From: Selaginella tamariscina
Lineage: Eukaryota > Streptophyta > Lycopodiopsida > Selaginellales > Selaginellaceae
Reading direction: 5' to 3'
Assembly (NCBI GenBank): GCA_003024785.1
Contig: PUQB01000046.1
Coordinates: forward strand, 1 to 64,000
Length of the DNA: 64,000 nt
The stretch's first letter is position 1; every line of letters begins with the position of its first letter. Position numbers and translations under genes: made by a program. Of the stretch, positions 40,840 to 53,882 are shown in pieces. The notes beneath the pieces were generated by a model, which saw only the letters and a list, made by a program, of their open reading frames with translations, did no database searches and had not been told where the DNA came from.

Positions 40840-42496
40840 ATGAACGCTGCAAGTCTAGCTGAGAATGAGCTCGGCGATGTGCAAATGGAACAGCTTCCTC
40901 CGGCAACTCAGAGGGACTCCTTCTCCAAACAGTCAGCTCATGTCATTGGTGAAGGCGAGTTCTTGGTTTCCCCAATTCTCCACATATCCCTTACACTTTG
41001 GTTTCTCAGATTCATGGATGCAAATGGCATTCATACTCGTCACCAGCGTCAGCAGCGCGTTCATTCTTGGATACCCGAAGCTCATCATGTCATACTTGGG
41101 ATGGGCAGCCGGAATGCTCGGACTCGTCGTTGGGGGAGCCTTGTCGCTATACGCAAACTGTTTGATCGCCTCGTTGCACTACACGGATGGGAAGAGAAGG
41201 ATTCGCTACAGAGACTTGGCTGGACATATCTATGGCATGTAATCTATCCGTACTTTACATATATATGTTATCTGTACTGTTTTCTCTCAGGCCGAAACAT
41301 GTACACGCTCACTTGGATTCTTCAATATAGCAATCTCTTCACAATCAACACGGGTTTCATTATCCTCGCCGGACAAGCACTTAAAGTTAGTGAGCGAGTG
41401 CGTGTGTGTGGATGTACTCAAACGTGTGTGTGTTTCAGGGTGTTTATGTAACTTTAAGTGATCATGGGACGATCAAGCTAGCATATTGGATAGTAATTGT
41501 TGGGGTTGTATGTTTCTGCTTTGCATTCTTTATCCCTCACCTCTCTGCCTTACGGACTTGGATAGGTGTCTCAACAGCTTTCACTATTATCTACATTCTT
41601 GTTGTTCTAATTGCTTCCATTAAAGAAGGTAACTTAAACACCCCAGCTAATCAACGATTAATTACATGTTTCCAGGCTGCAGATCCCCACCAAGAGATTA
41701 CAATGTGCATGGAACTACTCCGACTAAAATCTTCAATATCATCGCTGCTGTCGCAAATATCGCATTCGTTTATAACACTGGCATCCTTCCGGAGTTACAG
41801 GTGAACTGTGTATTATACGCTTACACTTACAAGTATACATCATTACAGGCAACTCTGAGAGAGCCTGCTATTAAGAACATGAAGAGAGCATTATATCTCC
41901 AGTTCACCCTCGGATCCGGCATTCTATACGTAATCGTAGCCATTGGTTACTGGGCATACGGGTCTAAAGTGTCTGCGTATTTACTCAACGACATACATGC
42001 TTCCAAGTCGGAACTTGCTGTAGCCAACATTGCAGTGTTTCTTCAGTCAGTCATATCTTTACATGTTAGTCTCTTTTATATATAATCACGTAACTATATA
42101 TATGTATATCTGCAGATCTTTGCAAGTCCTATGTACGAGTTCTGGGATACAAAGTTTGCAAACCATTACCAAGGACCGTGGTCATTATACAACACGATAG
42201 TTAGAGGAATAGCAAGAGGAGGATATTTGAGTATAAACACACTGGTTGCTGCGTGTCTCCCGTTTCTAGGGGACTTCACCAACTTGACGGGCGCGTTGAG
42301 CACATTCCCGCTCTCATTCGTGTTGTCTCATCACATGTATCTCACTGTTAAGTGGAAAGCTTTGAGTAGACTCCAGAGGTGGTGGCACTGGCTCAACGTG
42401 ATATTCTTTGCACTCTTGTCTCTTCTCTCCTGTGTATCTGCACTCAGGCTCATCATCGTGGATTCTACCAACTACCACTTGTTCGCCAATCTCTAG
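40840..42496 (+). CDS. Proline/GABA-type amino-acid transporter (ProT group, AAAP family)
   Basis: Exons 40840-40948, 41010-41234, 41291-41385, 41439-41628, 41676-41800, 41849-42064, 42116-42496. The product starts [13 protein letters not shown] and has about eleven membrane helices: [128 protein letters not shown], and ends YHLFANL. This is the plasma-membrane ProT family (proline, GABA, betaine uptake by proton symport). The intron at 41235-41290 begins GC, not GT, in an otherwise perfectly phased gene. No frame break. Confidence 0.9.
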
Positions 42497-42778
42497 TAGT
42501 CTATACACACTGCTATTGTTTGCAAATAATATTCTGTATTGCGTAAACATTCATTGAGATATATATCAATGTCTATCCAGATGTGGCAAGACGTGGTGTG
42601 TGCGTGCGTGTGTGAGAGAGAAAGACTTCATCTAATAGCGCACTACGTTGGTGTGTACGTAAGCTGAAAAATGTTTGAGTAATGCATAGCTTTTTAAGCA
42701 ATATATATGTTTAATTAGTTTTATCTGAAGTTAAGTATCCGTGATTTTGGTGGCCATGTCTCAGTCTTAAAATAAGAA

Positions 42779-42868
<90 letters not shown>

Positions 42869-43635
42869 GTTAAACTTAATACACATGTGATATATAATTT
42901 ATATAGTATAAATATGTATAAAATGTTGCGTATATAATATACTTTGGGATGGGGCAATAGCTTTAACCCAACGAACTTTCAAAAGTCAAGAAGAGCTAAC
43001 CCAGCCATTCATGCGCTTGAGCCGACAATAACAAGCATTGTCTTGCCCGCCGTCGGAATCCGACGTACTCATTTGTGCCACGTGGTCGGTATACATTACA
43101 GAGGGTCTGTCTAAATTAGAGTGTGGTTTAGAGTGATGTGCATGTTCTTCTTAAGAGCTAGCCCTTAGGGTTGCTGAATCCGATCGATCTGCTTTACTTT
43201 CTCTGATTCTCTGCAGCGCCAAGGTAAATCATTACTGTTTAGCATTAGATTCGTGTATTAATTTATTCTCTTTCTCTCAATCTCAGTTTTAAATCACGCA
43301 ATTATCATGCATACTTTGTAGATTGATGTATTCAACGTTATATTTCTGATCTCTCACTCAATGATGAGAATTGTTATGAACATAACTTTCCTCAAGTACA
43401 TGTTTGAGGATGAGTTTCAGAATAAGAATAACCCACAAGTATTTCACTGCGATTTCTAAAGTCTCAAACTCTAGTACAGTGTTTTCTTTGTACTTGCCTA
43501 TTCATTTTACTTCTGAGCCTTCCTCAAAACACACACACACACACACACACACTTTTGGATCGTAACTGGACATTGTTTGATATATAGTTGACAATGAGAA
43601 ACCTTTTTAACACACTCACTTTTCAGTGAAGCACA
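42497..43635. other. Intergenic region and 5' leader of PGD
   Basis: Includes a TA-GA microsatellite (42782-42866). A TTAGGGTT motif lies at 43165-43172. A 5'-UTR intron of PGD is likely at about 43224-43627: donor GCCAAG-GTAAAT and acceptor ACTTTTCAG 9 bases before the ATG. Confidence 0.6.
42782..42866. repeat. (TA)n(GA)n microsatellite
   Basis: About 18 bases of TA then 65 of GA, with one interruption. Confidence 0.97.
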
Positions 43636-45315
43636 ATGGAGGGCACCCTATCACGTATTGGGCTAGCAGGATTGGCTGTCATGGGCCAGAACCTGGCACT
43701 CAACGTAGCCGAGAAGGGCTTCCCCATATCAGTCTACAACCGAACAGCAAGCAAGGTGGATGAAACTGTAGATCGTGCTAAGGAAGAAGGTAACTTACCT
43801 TTGACCGGCTATCGCAACCCAGAGGAGTTTGTTCTCTCCATTCAGAAGCCACGATCTGTTATCATACTCGTGAAGGCTGGTGCACCTGTTGATCACACTA
43901 TAGCCACTCTCGCCAAGTATATGGAGCCAGGTGACTGCATTATAGACGGTGGTAATGAATGGTACGAAAACACCGAACGACGTATGGAGACAGTCAAGGA
44001 AAAGGTATATATATGTAGCTATGCTAAACTTGCTTTACAATTGAGATATCCTACCTTACATGTACATACATATATCATAAATGTACACGCGATATAATCG
44101 TTAAGTGTATAGTCATGTTTGTGTTCATATAAGCTTTTTCTCGGTTATATAACATAAATATACATAAAAATGCACACATTTGTGATTATATACTTACATG
44201 TATATGCAGGGATTGCTTTACTTGGGGATGGGTGTCTCCGGTGGAGAAGAAGGTGCCCGTCATGGACCATCACTAATGCCCGGAGGAACCACTGAAGCGT
44301 ACCAGTACATAGAAGACGTGGTGAAGAAGGTAGCTGCACAGGTAGATGATGGTCCATGCGTCACATATGTTGGACCTGGTGGCGCTGGTAACTTTGTGAA
44401 GATGGTACACAACGGGATTGAATACGGAGACATGCAGCTCATCTCCGAGGCATACGACGTGTTGAAGTCCGTTGGCGGGCTTACAAACGAGGAACTCCAT
44501 GAGGTGTTTGCCGAGTGGAACAAGGGGGAGCTTGAGAGCTTCCTTATAGAGATCACTGCGGACATTTTCACGGTTAAGGATGACAAGGGAGAGGGTGAAT
44601 TGGTGGATAAGATCTTGGATAAGACAGGTATGAAGGGAACAGGGAAATGGACTGTTCAGCAGGCTGCCGAGCTCTCCATTGCTGCTCCCACTATCGCTGC
44701 CTCGCTCGACTCACGTTTTCTGAGTGGACTCAAGGAGGAACGTGTCGCTGCAGCGGCGATCTTCCGTGAGGCAGGCTTACCGGACGTGCTTAACCACGCC
44801 AGTGTGGACAAGAAGAAGCTTGTGGATGACGTGCGTAAGGCGTTGTATGCATCAAAGATTTGCAGCTATGCACAGGGTATGAATCTTCTTCGAGCGAAGG
44901 GTATGGAGAAAGGGTGGAACCTGGACTTGGGTGAATTGGCCAGGATCTGGAAAGGGGGATGCATTATCCGGGCTGTGTTCCTTGACAGGATCAAGAAGGC
45001 ATACGATCGTAACCCGAATCTTGCTAGTCTTCTCATTGACCCCGAGTTTGCCAAGGAGATGGTAGAGAGACAGGCAGCATGGAGGAGAGTGGTGAGCTTA
45101 GCAGTGAGTGCAGGGATTAGCACACCGGGTATGACTGCTAGCCTGGCTTACTTTGATACGTACCGTCGGGAAGGCTTCCGGCGAACCTCGTTCAGGCACA
45201 GAGGGATTACTTTGGTGCACATACTTATGAGCGTGTGGATATGTCTGGTGCATATCATACTGAGTGGCATAAGCTTGCCAAACAGAACACTGGCAAGCTT
45301 AGAGCTCTCATTTGA
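43636..45315 (+). CDS. PGD: 6-phosphogluconate dehydrogenase, decarboxylating
   Basis: Exons 43636-44004 and 44210-45315. It starts [23 protein letters not shown], a GxAxMGxN nucleotide-binding loop, with YNRT for NADP. Substrate-binding motifs follow: [22 protein letters not shown], the catalytic Lys/Asn region [15 protein letters not shown], and [11 protein letters not shown]. The enzyme makes ribulose-5-phosphate and NADPH in the pentose phosphate pathway; there is no clear transit peptide, suggesting cytosol. One A is missing at about 45170 (GAAGG for GAAAGG in YRRERLP), after which the frame carrying [19 protein letters not shown] and EWHKLAKQN runs to TGA 45313-45315. With it the protein is 491 residues, the usual size. 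Confidence 0.95.
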
Positions 45316-45523
45316 GGGGATATATTGAGAGGTAATACAGTATCAAAGTCGGCTTCATTTTGTAGTTTTGGAGCATTTGATATCTGACAATAAGGTTTTT
45401 TATTTTTTGATATTATCTCAAAACAATGCAGTTTCCTTAAATTTATATATTGAGTAGCCATTTTAACAAGCTTAAACTTATCGTTTCAACTTATTTTTTA
45501 ATATCTATCTATCTATCTATCTA

Positions 45524-45573
<50 letters not shown>

Positions 45574-45726
45574 CACACTTTGAAACATACATACAAATGG
45601 TGTTGAAGACAGAAACTCCGTGGTATGCAGAAAACTGTCAAAACGTGCGTGCACACACACACACACGCACGACTAAACAAAATTTGAGTGGCAGCGTTTA
45701 TTCAAGCCAAAATTTTGAGTATCTCT
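45316..45726. other. Convergent intergenic region
   Basis: 3' flanks of PGD and the first AVT1-like gene. TATC-CT-TA microsatellite at 45501-45573. No gene. Confidence 0.5.
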
Positions 45727-47258
45727 TCACCATAGCTTTCTGACAGCAGCTAAGGTACCAATAGTAGCAAGTCCAACCCCAAGAGCCGCAAGTAACAAGC
45801 TCAGTGCAAGTTTACTCGCAGATATGCTTTCCCTGAAGATCTGTGCATAAAAAAGGCATGGAAGAACGATACATGTACTAACACTTATAGCTGAGCCGAC
45901 CAAGGCAAGTGTTGTCTCAAAAGCAGGAACCGACAACGCGAGTGTCAGAACAAACACCATTAGGAGTGTTCTGATGATTGTACTCGAAATGAGTTGTATT
46001 ATGTAAGGCTGGCTCGGTCTCAGTGCCAATGCCAGAGCCTCCAGCTCCACAGCTATCGGATTGACGTTCAATGCATACTTTGTGAGAGGGATGAGGATTA
46101 CCACCCAGAGTGCCACCTTAGACACTGGTAAGTACGTTGGTAAGTTGAGTGTCACCTGGGAACGGATGCTCTCTCCAAACATGGTTGCACCAGCCGTTGC
46201 AACTGTGATATATATCAAAGTTGCAATTGAGAATGTGACTGTTGCAACCTGAAAAACAAAAAGAGTTAGTAACGTGTGTATGTGTGTGTGTGCGCGCCTT
46301 GCGTGCACGTATTATGGGGGAAGGGGACGAAAACTACATTCCAATGGATAACTTATAGCTACATGTTATCTTATAGCGACATGTCCCTCCACTTATAATA
46401 TATAATAGTACAGAATATATTTCGTTCAATTGGGCAATGTGTCACAACATGCACACGTTATATACCTTGGGGTACTGTGAAGGATTCTTCATGGAGCTGT
46501 ATATTCTGGGAACAACCAGATGTCCAGCGTAACAAAATGCATAGAGACCCAGAACTTCAGACAACTTACTCGGTCTTAAGAGGGGAACAGTCTGGTGAAA
46601 GCCAACCCCGTCAGCGACTCCTGCCCAGAGCACCGAAAGAACTATCATGAAATAGGCAGCAATCCCGCCTAGTGAGACATAAGACACCCATTTCAAGTCC
46701 CGCATACAAATAACCGGTAGCACGAGAAGAACAGCAACTGTGGGAAGGAGTTGTGTAGGAGGGATGTGTATCCATGCAAAGTTTACGCTTGCATGTGGGA
46801 AGATCTTCACGAGGTTGTCCTTTAGCGAGATCGTGAATCCCGTGAGCGTTCCGAAGAGCTCCATGTAGACAAGGACCGTGACAAGAAGACGACCGGTCCA
46901 GCCGAATGCACACTCAGCAATCTGTTGGTAAGTTGAGATTCCTGGTTTGCTAGCTAAACACAGACCGATCAGATGAGCTGTGTAGCAACATATGATACCA
47001 CAAGTGATTAGAAAGACGAGCCCGAGCCAGCCTCCTTGTTCTAATGCATAGGGACATGAGAGCATTCCAAGGCCTGCATGAAAGATTTATATGTGTTGCA
47101 TGAACTTTTCGAATTAGATATGTACCTACAAGGACTCCAACGTTGTTGAATGTAGCCTGGAAGAACGAACTAGTGCCTTCATGAATTGGGGGTGAATTCT
47201 GTTTGGTGTTGTTGTTATCAAATTCCGCGAGCAACTGCTCATTCAAATCAATTACCAT
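45727..47258 (-). CDS. AVT1-type vacuolar amino-acid transporter (copy 1)
   Basis: Three or more exons: one from about 47258 (MVIDLNEQLLAEFDNNN, then SSFFQATFNNVGVLV), one 47073-46467 (GLGMLSCPYALEQGGWLGLV through MKNPSQYPK) and one about 46250-45727 (VATVTFSIATLIYITVATAGATMFG through RKLW, stop). About eleven helices; the first exons end at the conserved G-(I/L)GMLS-PYAL-GGW loop of the AVT1 group. AVT1 proteins are tonoplast H+-coupled exporters/importers of neutral amino acids. All junctions are in phase. An upstream acceptor at about 47270 suggests that a further 5' exon may exist. Confidence 0.87.
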
Positions 47259-47339
47259 GCTTTTCTTGTACCTGAAATCAAATCCTATATCTACATATGG
47301 CACACAAAAGACACACTTGTAAAGAAAAAAGTATCTCTC

Positions 47340-48757
47340 TTAATATGGAAAGAAACCAGAGTTATCTACTTGTATAGGGTTGTTGTGAAGAATTAACTTC
47401 TTGATGGAGTCAACAGAGCCAGTGATTCCCATAAAGAGTGCAACGAGCACCATTGCATAGTTCAGTACTGACTCCCATTTGGAAATCTGTGTACCGAAGA
47501 TCTTGACATAGAACGCACAGGGAAAGACAACGCACATTGTCATGCTGAGAGCAGACCCGACAAACGAAAGCATGGTGTCAAAGTACGGAAGTGCAAACGC
47601 CAGGGAAACGATAACAGCCATCAACATGGTACGGAGCAGCGCAGTCGACAAGCATCGAGCAGTCCGTGATTGCTGATCTGGCAGGAAACCCTCCAGCTCC
47701 ACTGCTATTGGGTTGAGTGCAATGGAGTACTTTGTGAGAGGAATAAGAACCACCACCCATAAACAGATTTTAGCGACCACCAGGTAGCTCGGCAAGTTCA
47801 AGGTGACCTGCGACTGGATCTCGTCCCCGAACATTGTCGCCCCAACGAATGCGAATCCTGTGTAGATGAGCGTTGCAATCAGGAAACTCACAACCAGCAC
47901 CTGCAATTGCCCACCAATGAATGAAGTTCAAAGGACCAGACCACTCTTACCCTTGGATACTGAGACGGATTCTTTATGGAGCTGTAGATGCTTGGGAACA
48001 CCACATGTGCAGAGTAACAGTACGCCGAGAGGCCGGTAACAGTTGCAAGGTTCCCAAAGTTCACAAGAGGAACCGAGTAGTGAAAACCAATATCGTTGAA
48101 GACTCCAGCACAAGTGACTGCCACCACGATGACAAGATAGCTCGCCACGCCTCCCATGGAAACATATGACAGCCAGCTCAAGTCTCTCACCCAGACAGTG
48201 GGAAGAACTACGAAGACCGCAACCAAGGGAAGGAAGTGTTCCGGTGCGACTCTAATCCAACCGAGGTGAAGCTCGACGCCTGGAAACAGCTTCACTAGGT
48301 TGTCCCCGAGTGAAATCGTGAATCCTACTAGAACGCCCAGTAACTCCAAGTAGAGCAAAAGGGAAATGACAATACGACATCTTCTTCCAAAAGCAAGTTC
48401 GGCGATCTCTTGATAAGTGGAGATTTTCCGGTCCCTGGATACACACAAACCGAGAGTGTAGGCAGTGTAGCAAAACATAGCTCCGCACAGAAAGAGAATA
48501 CCGAGACCGAGCAAACCTCCTTCCTGAAGGTTATAAGGCGACGAAAGGATTCCAATACCTGAAAGAAAACACTCAGCAATCATCTCACCAAGCATGTGTA
48601 TATACATACCAAGCAGCAGATTGACGCTGTTGAATGTGGCCTGTATGAACGAGCTGTTTCCATTGTTACGATGAGTTCCTAGGCTGGTGGAATGCGCGCC
48701 TTGTTCTTCATCATAGCATTCCTGGATTTGAGAAGCAAGCGGTTCATAGGATGCCAT
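47340..48757 (-). CDS. AVT1-type vacuolar amino-acid transporter (copy 2)
   Basis: Exons about 48757-48611 (MASYEPLASQIQECYDEE, SSFIQATFNSVNLLLG), about 48558-47954 (GIGILSSPYNLQEGGLLGLG through IKNPSQYPR) and about 47901-47340 (VLVVSFLIATLIYTGFAF through DNSGFFPY, stop). Same exon structure and order of motifs as the gene just downstream, so the two are tandem paralogues, clearly diverged in sequence. Intact throughout. The ATG at 48757 lies 386 bp from the fucosidase start on the other strand. Confidence 0.9.
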
Positions 48758-49142
48758 TTTCAACTGAGAGAATGCCTATCCTACACTATGGGTGGCCTGG
48801 CCCTATTTGTAAAGAAACGTGTCTTGACTGCACGGTGATATGCTCGACACGTGAGCAGTAAGGTGCATTGCCGGAGTTGGGATGTACAAGTGAGAGCCCA
48901 CTGCAACATACGCGACAACTACTGTGTTAGTGTGGCAGATCTCTGACCGGAACTCGCCCCCGGAAGTATAACGTGCTTCTTGTTTTTGTAGTCTTGCGTT
49001 TTGTACGCACTCTAATGCCGTCCCACGTATGGACGTGTACATTCGAAATCGCTTTTGAGTGCACCTTCGATGATGCAATCTTAAAGTATACTGCAGATAG
49101 AGCATAAAACTCCAATGTTTGGAATGTCCACGAGTCTCGTAT
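48758..49142. promoter_or_regulatory. Divergent intergenic region AVT1-like / fucosidase
   Basis: 385 bp between head-to-head starts; holds both promoters. No further feature seen. Confidence 0.45.
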
Positions 49143-50786
49143 ATGGATACCTTAGTGGTTTTGCTCCTCATTCTTCCCACAGTCGTCGGAAGAGGAGATG
49201 AATTCCCTCCTTTGCCAATTCTACCCATCCCATCTTGGAGGCAGCTACAGTTCCAGCAGCGATCACTTTCCATGTTTTTTCACTTCGGAGTTAATACATT
49301 CACGGATTCAGAGCGTGGATCGGGCCAGGAGAGTCCATCGATCTTCGCACCTGATGCTCTCAATACTTCTCAGTGGATGGAGGCAGCGAATTCTGCAGGA
49401 GCCCAACTCGTCATGCTCACAGTGAAACATCACGATGGGTTTTGCCTTTGGCCTTCTGCGTACACCAATTTCTCTGTTGCAAGCAGCCCTGGAAGAATGG
49501 AACAGGAGATGTTGTGAGGGAGTTTGTGAATGCTGCCAGAGATCAAGGACTTGAGGTGGGGATCTATCTCTCACCTTGGGACCTGCACGAAAGCACCTAC
49601 GGTGACACGCTCTTGTACAATGAGTATTACTTGGGACAGCTCCGCGAGCTCCTTACAGGGTATGTTGCATATCGAGACTTGTTTGAGTGCCTTACTCTGC
49701 ACTACTTGCTTGTACTCGGGTGTTGTAGCAAATGCCCTCAATGGGTATCACGTTTCTGCTTCAGATGACGTTCTTATGTGTGCATAGCTTTAACTTAGTT
49801 TCTTCTTCTTTGCAGTTACGGACGGATCTCGGAGGTTTGGCTGGATGGTGCCAAATCTGCAAATGCAACTGACATGAGCTACAAGTTCGAGAGCTGGTTT
49901 GACACATTCACCAGCTACAACCTGGTGCAAACATCTTCTCGGATGCAGGTCCAGATATCCGATGGGTTGGGAATGAGTATGGTGAATCTGGAGAGACCTG
50001 TTGGTCCATGGTTAACAGGTCCTCAATCACGATAGGAAATAGCAAACAAGAGTAAGTACTTCCTGATCGAGTATACGTATTAATGACATTCGTTAACAGG
50101 TACTTAATGCGCGGTGAAGAGACTGGCATAGACTGGGTACCTCCGGAGTGTGATATCTCGATAAGACCGGGCTGGTTTTGGCACAAGAATGAGTATCCAA
50201 ATCTCTAGAGCAGCTTTTGCAAGTGTACTATAAATCTGCAGGAAGAAACTGCTTACTCCTTCTGAATGTGCCACCAAACAAGTCTGGCCTGATTGATGAC
50301 AAGATATTCAGGTGCTTAAGGAGTTCAGGTCCGCAATTGACAACATTTTCTCTGTAAGTTTAGCAGCAAATGCCTCTGTGTCTGCTAGTAGCATTCGGGG
50401 TGCCTCTTTTCAACCCAGTGAGATCCTTGAATTCAATGACTACTTACTGGGCACCTACACAAGGTGAAGAATATGGATGGCTAGAGGTTGACCTCGGTGA
50501 AACCGTGGAGTTTAACGTGATTGAGGTTCGTGAGCCGGTAAGCATGGGACAAAGGATAATGGAGTATTACCTTGAAGCTTGGAATGGCTATGGTTGGGAT
50601 CGGGTTGCAGGTGGTACTACCATTGGTTACAGGAAGATTGAACGGTTAAGTAGTGTAGTTTCTTCCCAAGTTGTTAGGCTTGTTATTGTAGAGTCTCGTG
50701 CCGATCCTCTTGTGAGCTGCTTCGCTTTGTACATCGATAGATATAATAGTTCTATGCAAAGTGACGAAGCTAGAGCAGCTGTATAA
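49143..50786 (+). CDS. Plant alpha-L-fucosidase (GH29, FUC1-like), frame-broken
   Basis: Start 49143 (MDTLVVLLLILPTVVG, signal peptide). GH29 signatures: SMFFHFGVNTFTDSERG, QLVMLTVKHHDGFCLWPS, GLEVGIYLSPWDLHE, ISEVWLDGAKSAN (the WLDGA Asp is the expected nucleophile), DAGPDIRWVGNE, then a C-terminal jelly-roll with SASSIRGASFQPSEIL, TYWAPTQGEEYGWLEVDLG, SMGQRIMEYYLE, stop at 50786. Such enzymes act in the apoplast on fucosylated glycans. At least five one-base length changes separate these blocks (around 49488, 49922, 50192, 50300, 50438); the block sequences themselves are well conserved. Introns near 49660-49815 and 50051-50100. Confidence 0.88.
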
Positions 50787-52846
50787 CATATGTTTGTAAT
50801 TTCGAAGAATCCTTGGGTGTTTATGTACACATGTGAATAAAGACATTCTTACTATTCTCATATCTGCTATGGCAATACATTTAATTGGAAACATGCAAAA
50901 TAGCCATCTATAATGCATAACCCTTAATTATATTAATTAATTATCACAATTAATAATTAACTTAAAAATTATTTTACTCTTTATTTGGTCCCACACATTT
51001 TGCTACATTTTTGGTGCAAGAAACTCTTTTAATATATTTGAGGTGCGGCAAAGTCTATTATTACTTGCCTTCCACACTTTCTGCTGTTACATATTTGGAC
51101 CTTATTTACCCTGTTGGATGTGAAAGGCCCCTTTTAATGTTGCACTTGTATATGGAATGTAAAATTATGAATATTAAAAACATGTCCCACTGACCTTTTA
51201 TTCTACAATTCAGGAGCTTATTCAAGTGACATAGATGTGGAGCTCATATAACACGTTTAATTGCATTTTGATTTCACTATCTTCAATATCCATTAACCTT
51301 TTTACACCTTTTACTGTTGCGCTTGGATACAATGGAATGTGAAATAAATAAACATTGTGACTCATAAAATTACGAATAGTAATAGTGAGATCCTATCGAC
51401 TTTTTGTTTTGTTGTGATTCAATGTTGCATCAACAGTGACATGGACGTGGAAACTGTAAAGATATAATAATATAGCACATTGACTTACATTTTGATTTCA
51501 ATATCTTTTATATTAATTAACAATGCAAAACTGTTTATTGCATCAGTTATCCAGTGATCGTTTTAATAATTATACTAAAATTCAGGTGTGAAAGGCCTTT
51601 TATTGGTGCACTTTTCTATAATGGAATGCAAAATAAATAAAGATTGTAATTCATAAAATTATAATAAAAGTAGGTTGGCTTTTTATTTTATGATTCAATG
51701 CCAACTAGAGCTGATTTAGTATTGACATGAATGTGAAACCCACAAATAGATAGAAATATAGCACAGTGAATTGCATTTTAATTTTAATATCTTTTAATAT
51801 TCATTAACAACTGATTCTCCAATGATTTTTTAATAATTATTTTATTAATTATACTAAAACGCATGTAAGTTGTCACCAAATCTAAAATATAATTTATTAT
51901 AGGATTTATGACTTTGTCTCAAGACGTGACATTCTAAAGGTCTTATTTAAAACTAATTAATTATTTTTTAATTAAATACTGTGGTTACTATTGATTTGAA
52001 TTCACTTGGCTTAAGTATAATTTTGAATAATTAACTTTATAACATGTGTTTGAAGGTAATTAAATAACACATACTATTGAATAAGTAATTTAATACATTT
52101 TCATATATATCACTAATTATAATTGCCTTTTACTTGTTATAAAGAGATTCACTATAGCTAAGATTATAATTAATATGTATTTCCTATTGTTTTTAGATAT
52201 AATATAGTACTTATCAAATTGGTTATTGATAATCAAATTTTATTTATTATATTATTTATTTATTTTCTTTAGAGGATAATTTTAGTATGTTGATACTTCG
52301 TTATGATTTGATTCTTAAATAATATTTATTAAATTTATCAATACTAATAGGATAGGGTAATTTAGGTTAGATGGTTTTTAAAATTATGTTCAAATTAGAA
52401 AATGTGTAAAATTTTAAATTATGACAATGTTGAGGTTTATTAAACCTAAAATAGAAAGATTTATACTCATGTTTCAACATATGTTTTGTCTTTGTCAAGA
52501 GTCACTTTAATCCTTTATTTTCTTAAAATTGTGGATGTTTATTGATATTCACCTTTCTTATCTATATATTAGTGTTCATCGTTTTTCTGAATGTATTCCA
52601 AGAGAATGTAAGGAGAGCTTGAAGGTTCCACATGATTCATTAGTTTTTGTAAATTAAAATTAAATTAAGAAATTATAATAAAATCATATGAAAACTTACC
52701 TCAACATTTTTACCCACTTTCACTCTTATCTCATCAACATCATTATTATATATGTTTTTATCTAGGGTTAAAATCTTACAACACACTTTAGACAAATAGA
52801 TTATTATCTATGCGAAATGAAATTTAAAGAAAAAGTTAATATAAAT
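50787..52846. other. AT-rich intergenic region
   Basis: Two kilobases of very AT-rich DNA after the last host gene. Loosely similar phrases recur about every 250-300 bp (TGGAATGTAAAAT/TGGAATGCAAAATAAATAAA; TTGCATTTTGATTTCA near 51260, 51490, 51770), suggesting an old tandem array near 51120-51840. No coding region supported. Confidence 0.5.
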
Positions 52847-53007
52847 TGTCATAGTTCTAATATGATGAGTTGACTACCTAGGTAAAGATTGTGGGATATG
52901 TGGACAAAAAGACTCAAGAGTAACTGGGTCATCATTACTAAGGGCCCTCTGGTAAACACTAATTGACCCTTTGCCTAGTTGGCATAAGGGAGGGAAAGGT
53001 TGTGACA
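52847..53007. mobile_element. Solo LTR (family 1, copy 1)
   Basis: 161 bp, TGTCA at the left end and TGACA at the right end, flanked on both sides by TAAAT (52842-52846 and 53008-53012), a 5-bp target-site duplication. No internal region. A fossil LTR-retrotransposon remnant; clearly diverged from copy 2, so old. Confidence 0.82.
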
Positions 53008-53323
53008 TAAATGAAAATGTGTTGAAATTGTGTTAACTATATATGATAAATGTGTTTGTGTTTGTATGTGTGTATGTTAGATAGAGATAAAAAGTTATGT
53101 GTTTGCATGTGTTTATGTATGGAGAGAGAGAAAGAGGAAGAGAGAGATTATGTATGAGTATGCACATGTGTTTGTATGTGTGTGTTAAATCATATTTAGT
53201 TGCCTAGGAGTTTTTAGTTATGGTTCTTTTCTTGGGGCAAATAATGAAAAAAAATAAAATAGTATATATAGTGAATAAATGATTACGAGCTACAACTGTA
53301 ATACGGAGTTTGAGATGACATAC

Positions 53324-53469
53324 GCATCTACAAAGATAACAGAATATGCATCCATAGAGTTAGCAAAATACACATCTACAAAGTTAAATGGAATATTCAT
53401 CCATAGAGTTAGTGGAATACGCATCTACAATGTTAAACAGAATATGCATCTACAGAGTCAGCAAAATAC
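53324..53469. repeat. 24-25-bp minisatellite, six units
   Basis: Six tandem units of the form GCATCTACAAAGTTAGCAAA plus ATAC; odd and even units differ slightly (CATCTACA versus CATCCATA). It lies in an open frame of 119 codons (53279-53638), which I do not consider a gene. Confidence 0.85.
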
Positions 53470-53720
53470 AGCTTATGCAGAAGTTATCATAACGGCAATG
53501 AGGATGTTATATACTAGATTGGATAAGGAGGATATAAATAGACTAGAAAGATATCTTGAGAATACTGGCTTTTGTACTATGTACTTTTGTGTGGATATAA
53601 TACAGCCTCTTCTTGCTCTCATTAACATTATTTCTTGATTTTTTTCATATTTTCTGTGTCTTTTATTTTTATTGCAACAAGATCTGTAGTATTATTCGTT
53701 ATATACCTTATCATCCTTAC

Positions 53721-53882
53721 TGTCATAGTTCTAACCTGGTGGGTTGACTACCTAGGTAAAGATTGTGGGATATGTGGATAACAAGACCTAAGCAAACTTG
53801 GGTCATCACGACCAGGGGCTCTCATAAACACCAATTGGCCCTTTGCCTAGTTAGCATAAGGGGAGAAGGAAAGGTTGTGACA
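53721..53882. mobile_element. Solo LTR (family 1, copy 2)
   Basis: 162 bp, same family and orientation as 52847-53007, again TGTCA...TGACA, with its own 5-bp target-site duplication CTTAC (53716-53720 and 53883-53887). Fossil. Confidence 0.85.

Noticed and set aside
53324-53469. CRISPR-like repeat array
   Set aside because: Units are directly contiguous without spacers, in a plant nuclear context.
53279-53638. 119-codon open frame as a gene
   Set aside because: Mostly a 24-bp minisatellite in AT-rich DNA; no known motif or start context.
52847-53882. A single miniature LTR element (TRIM)
   Set aside because: Each LTR has a different perfect 5-bp target-site duplication, which fits two solo LTRs better.
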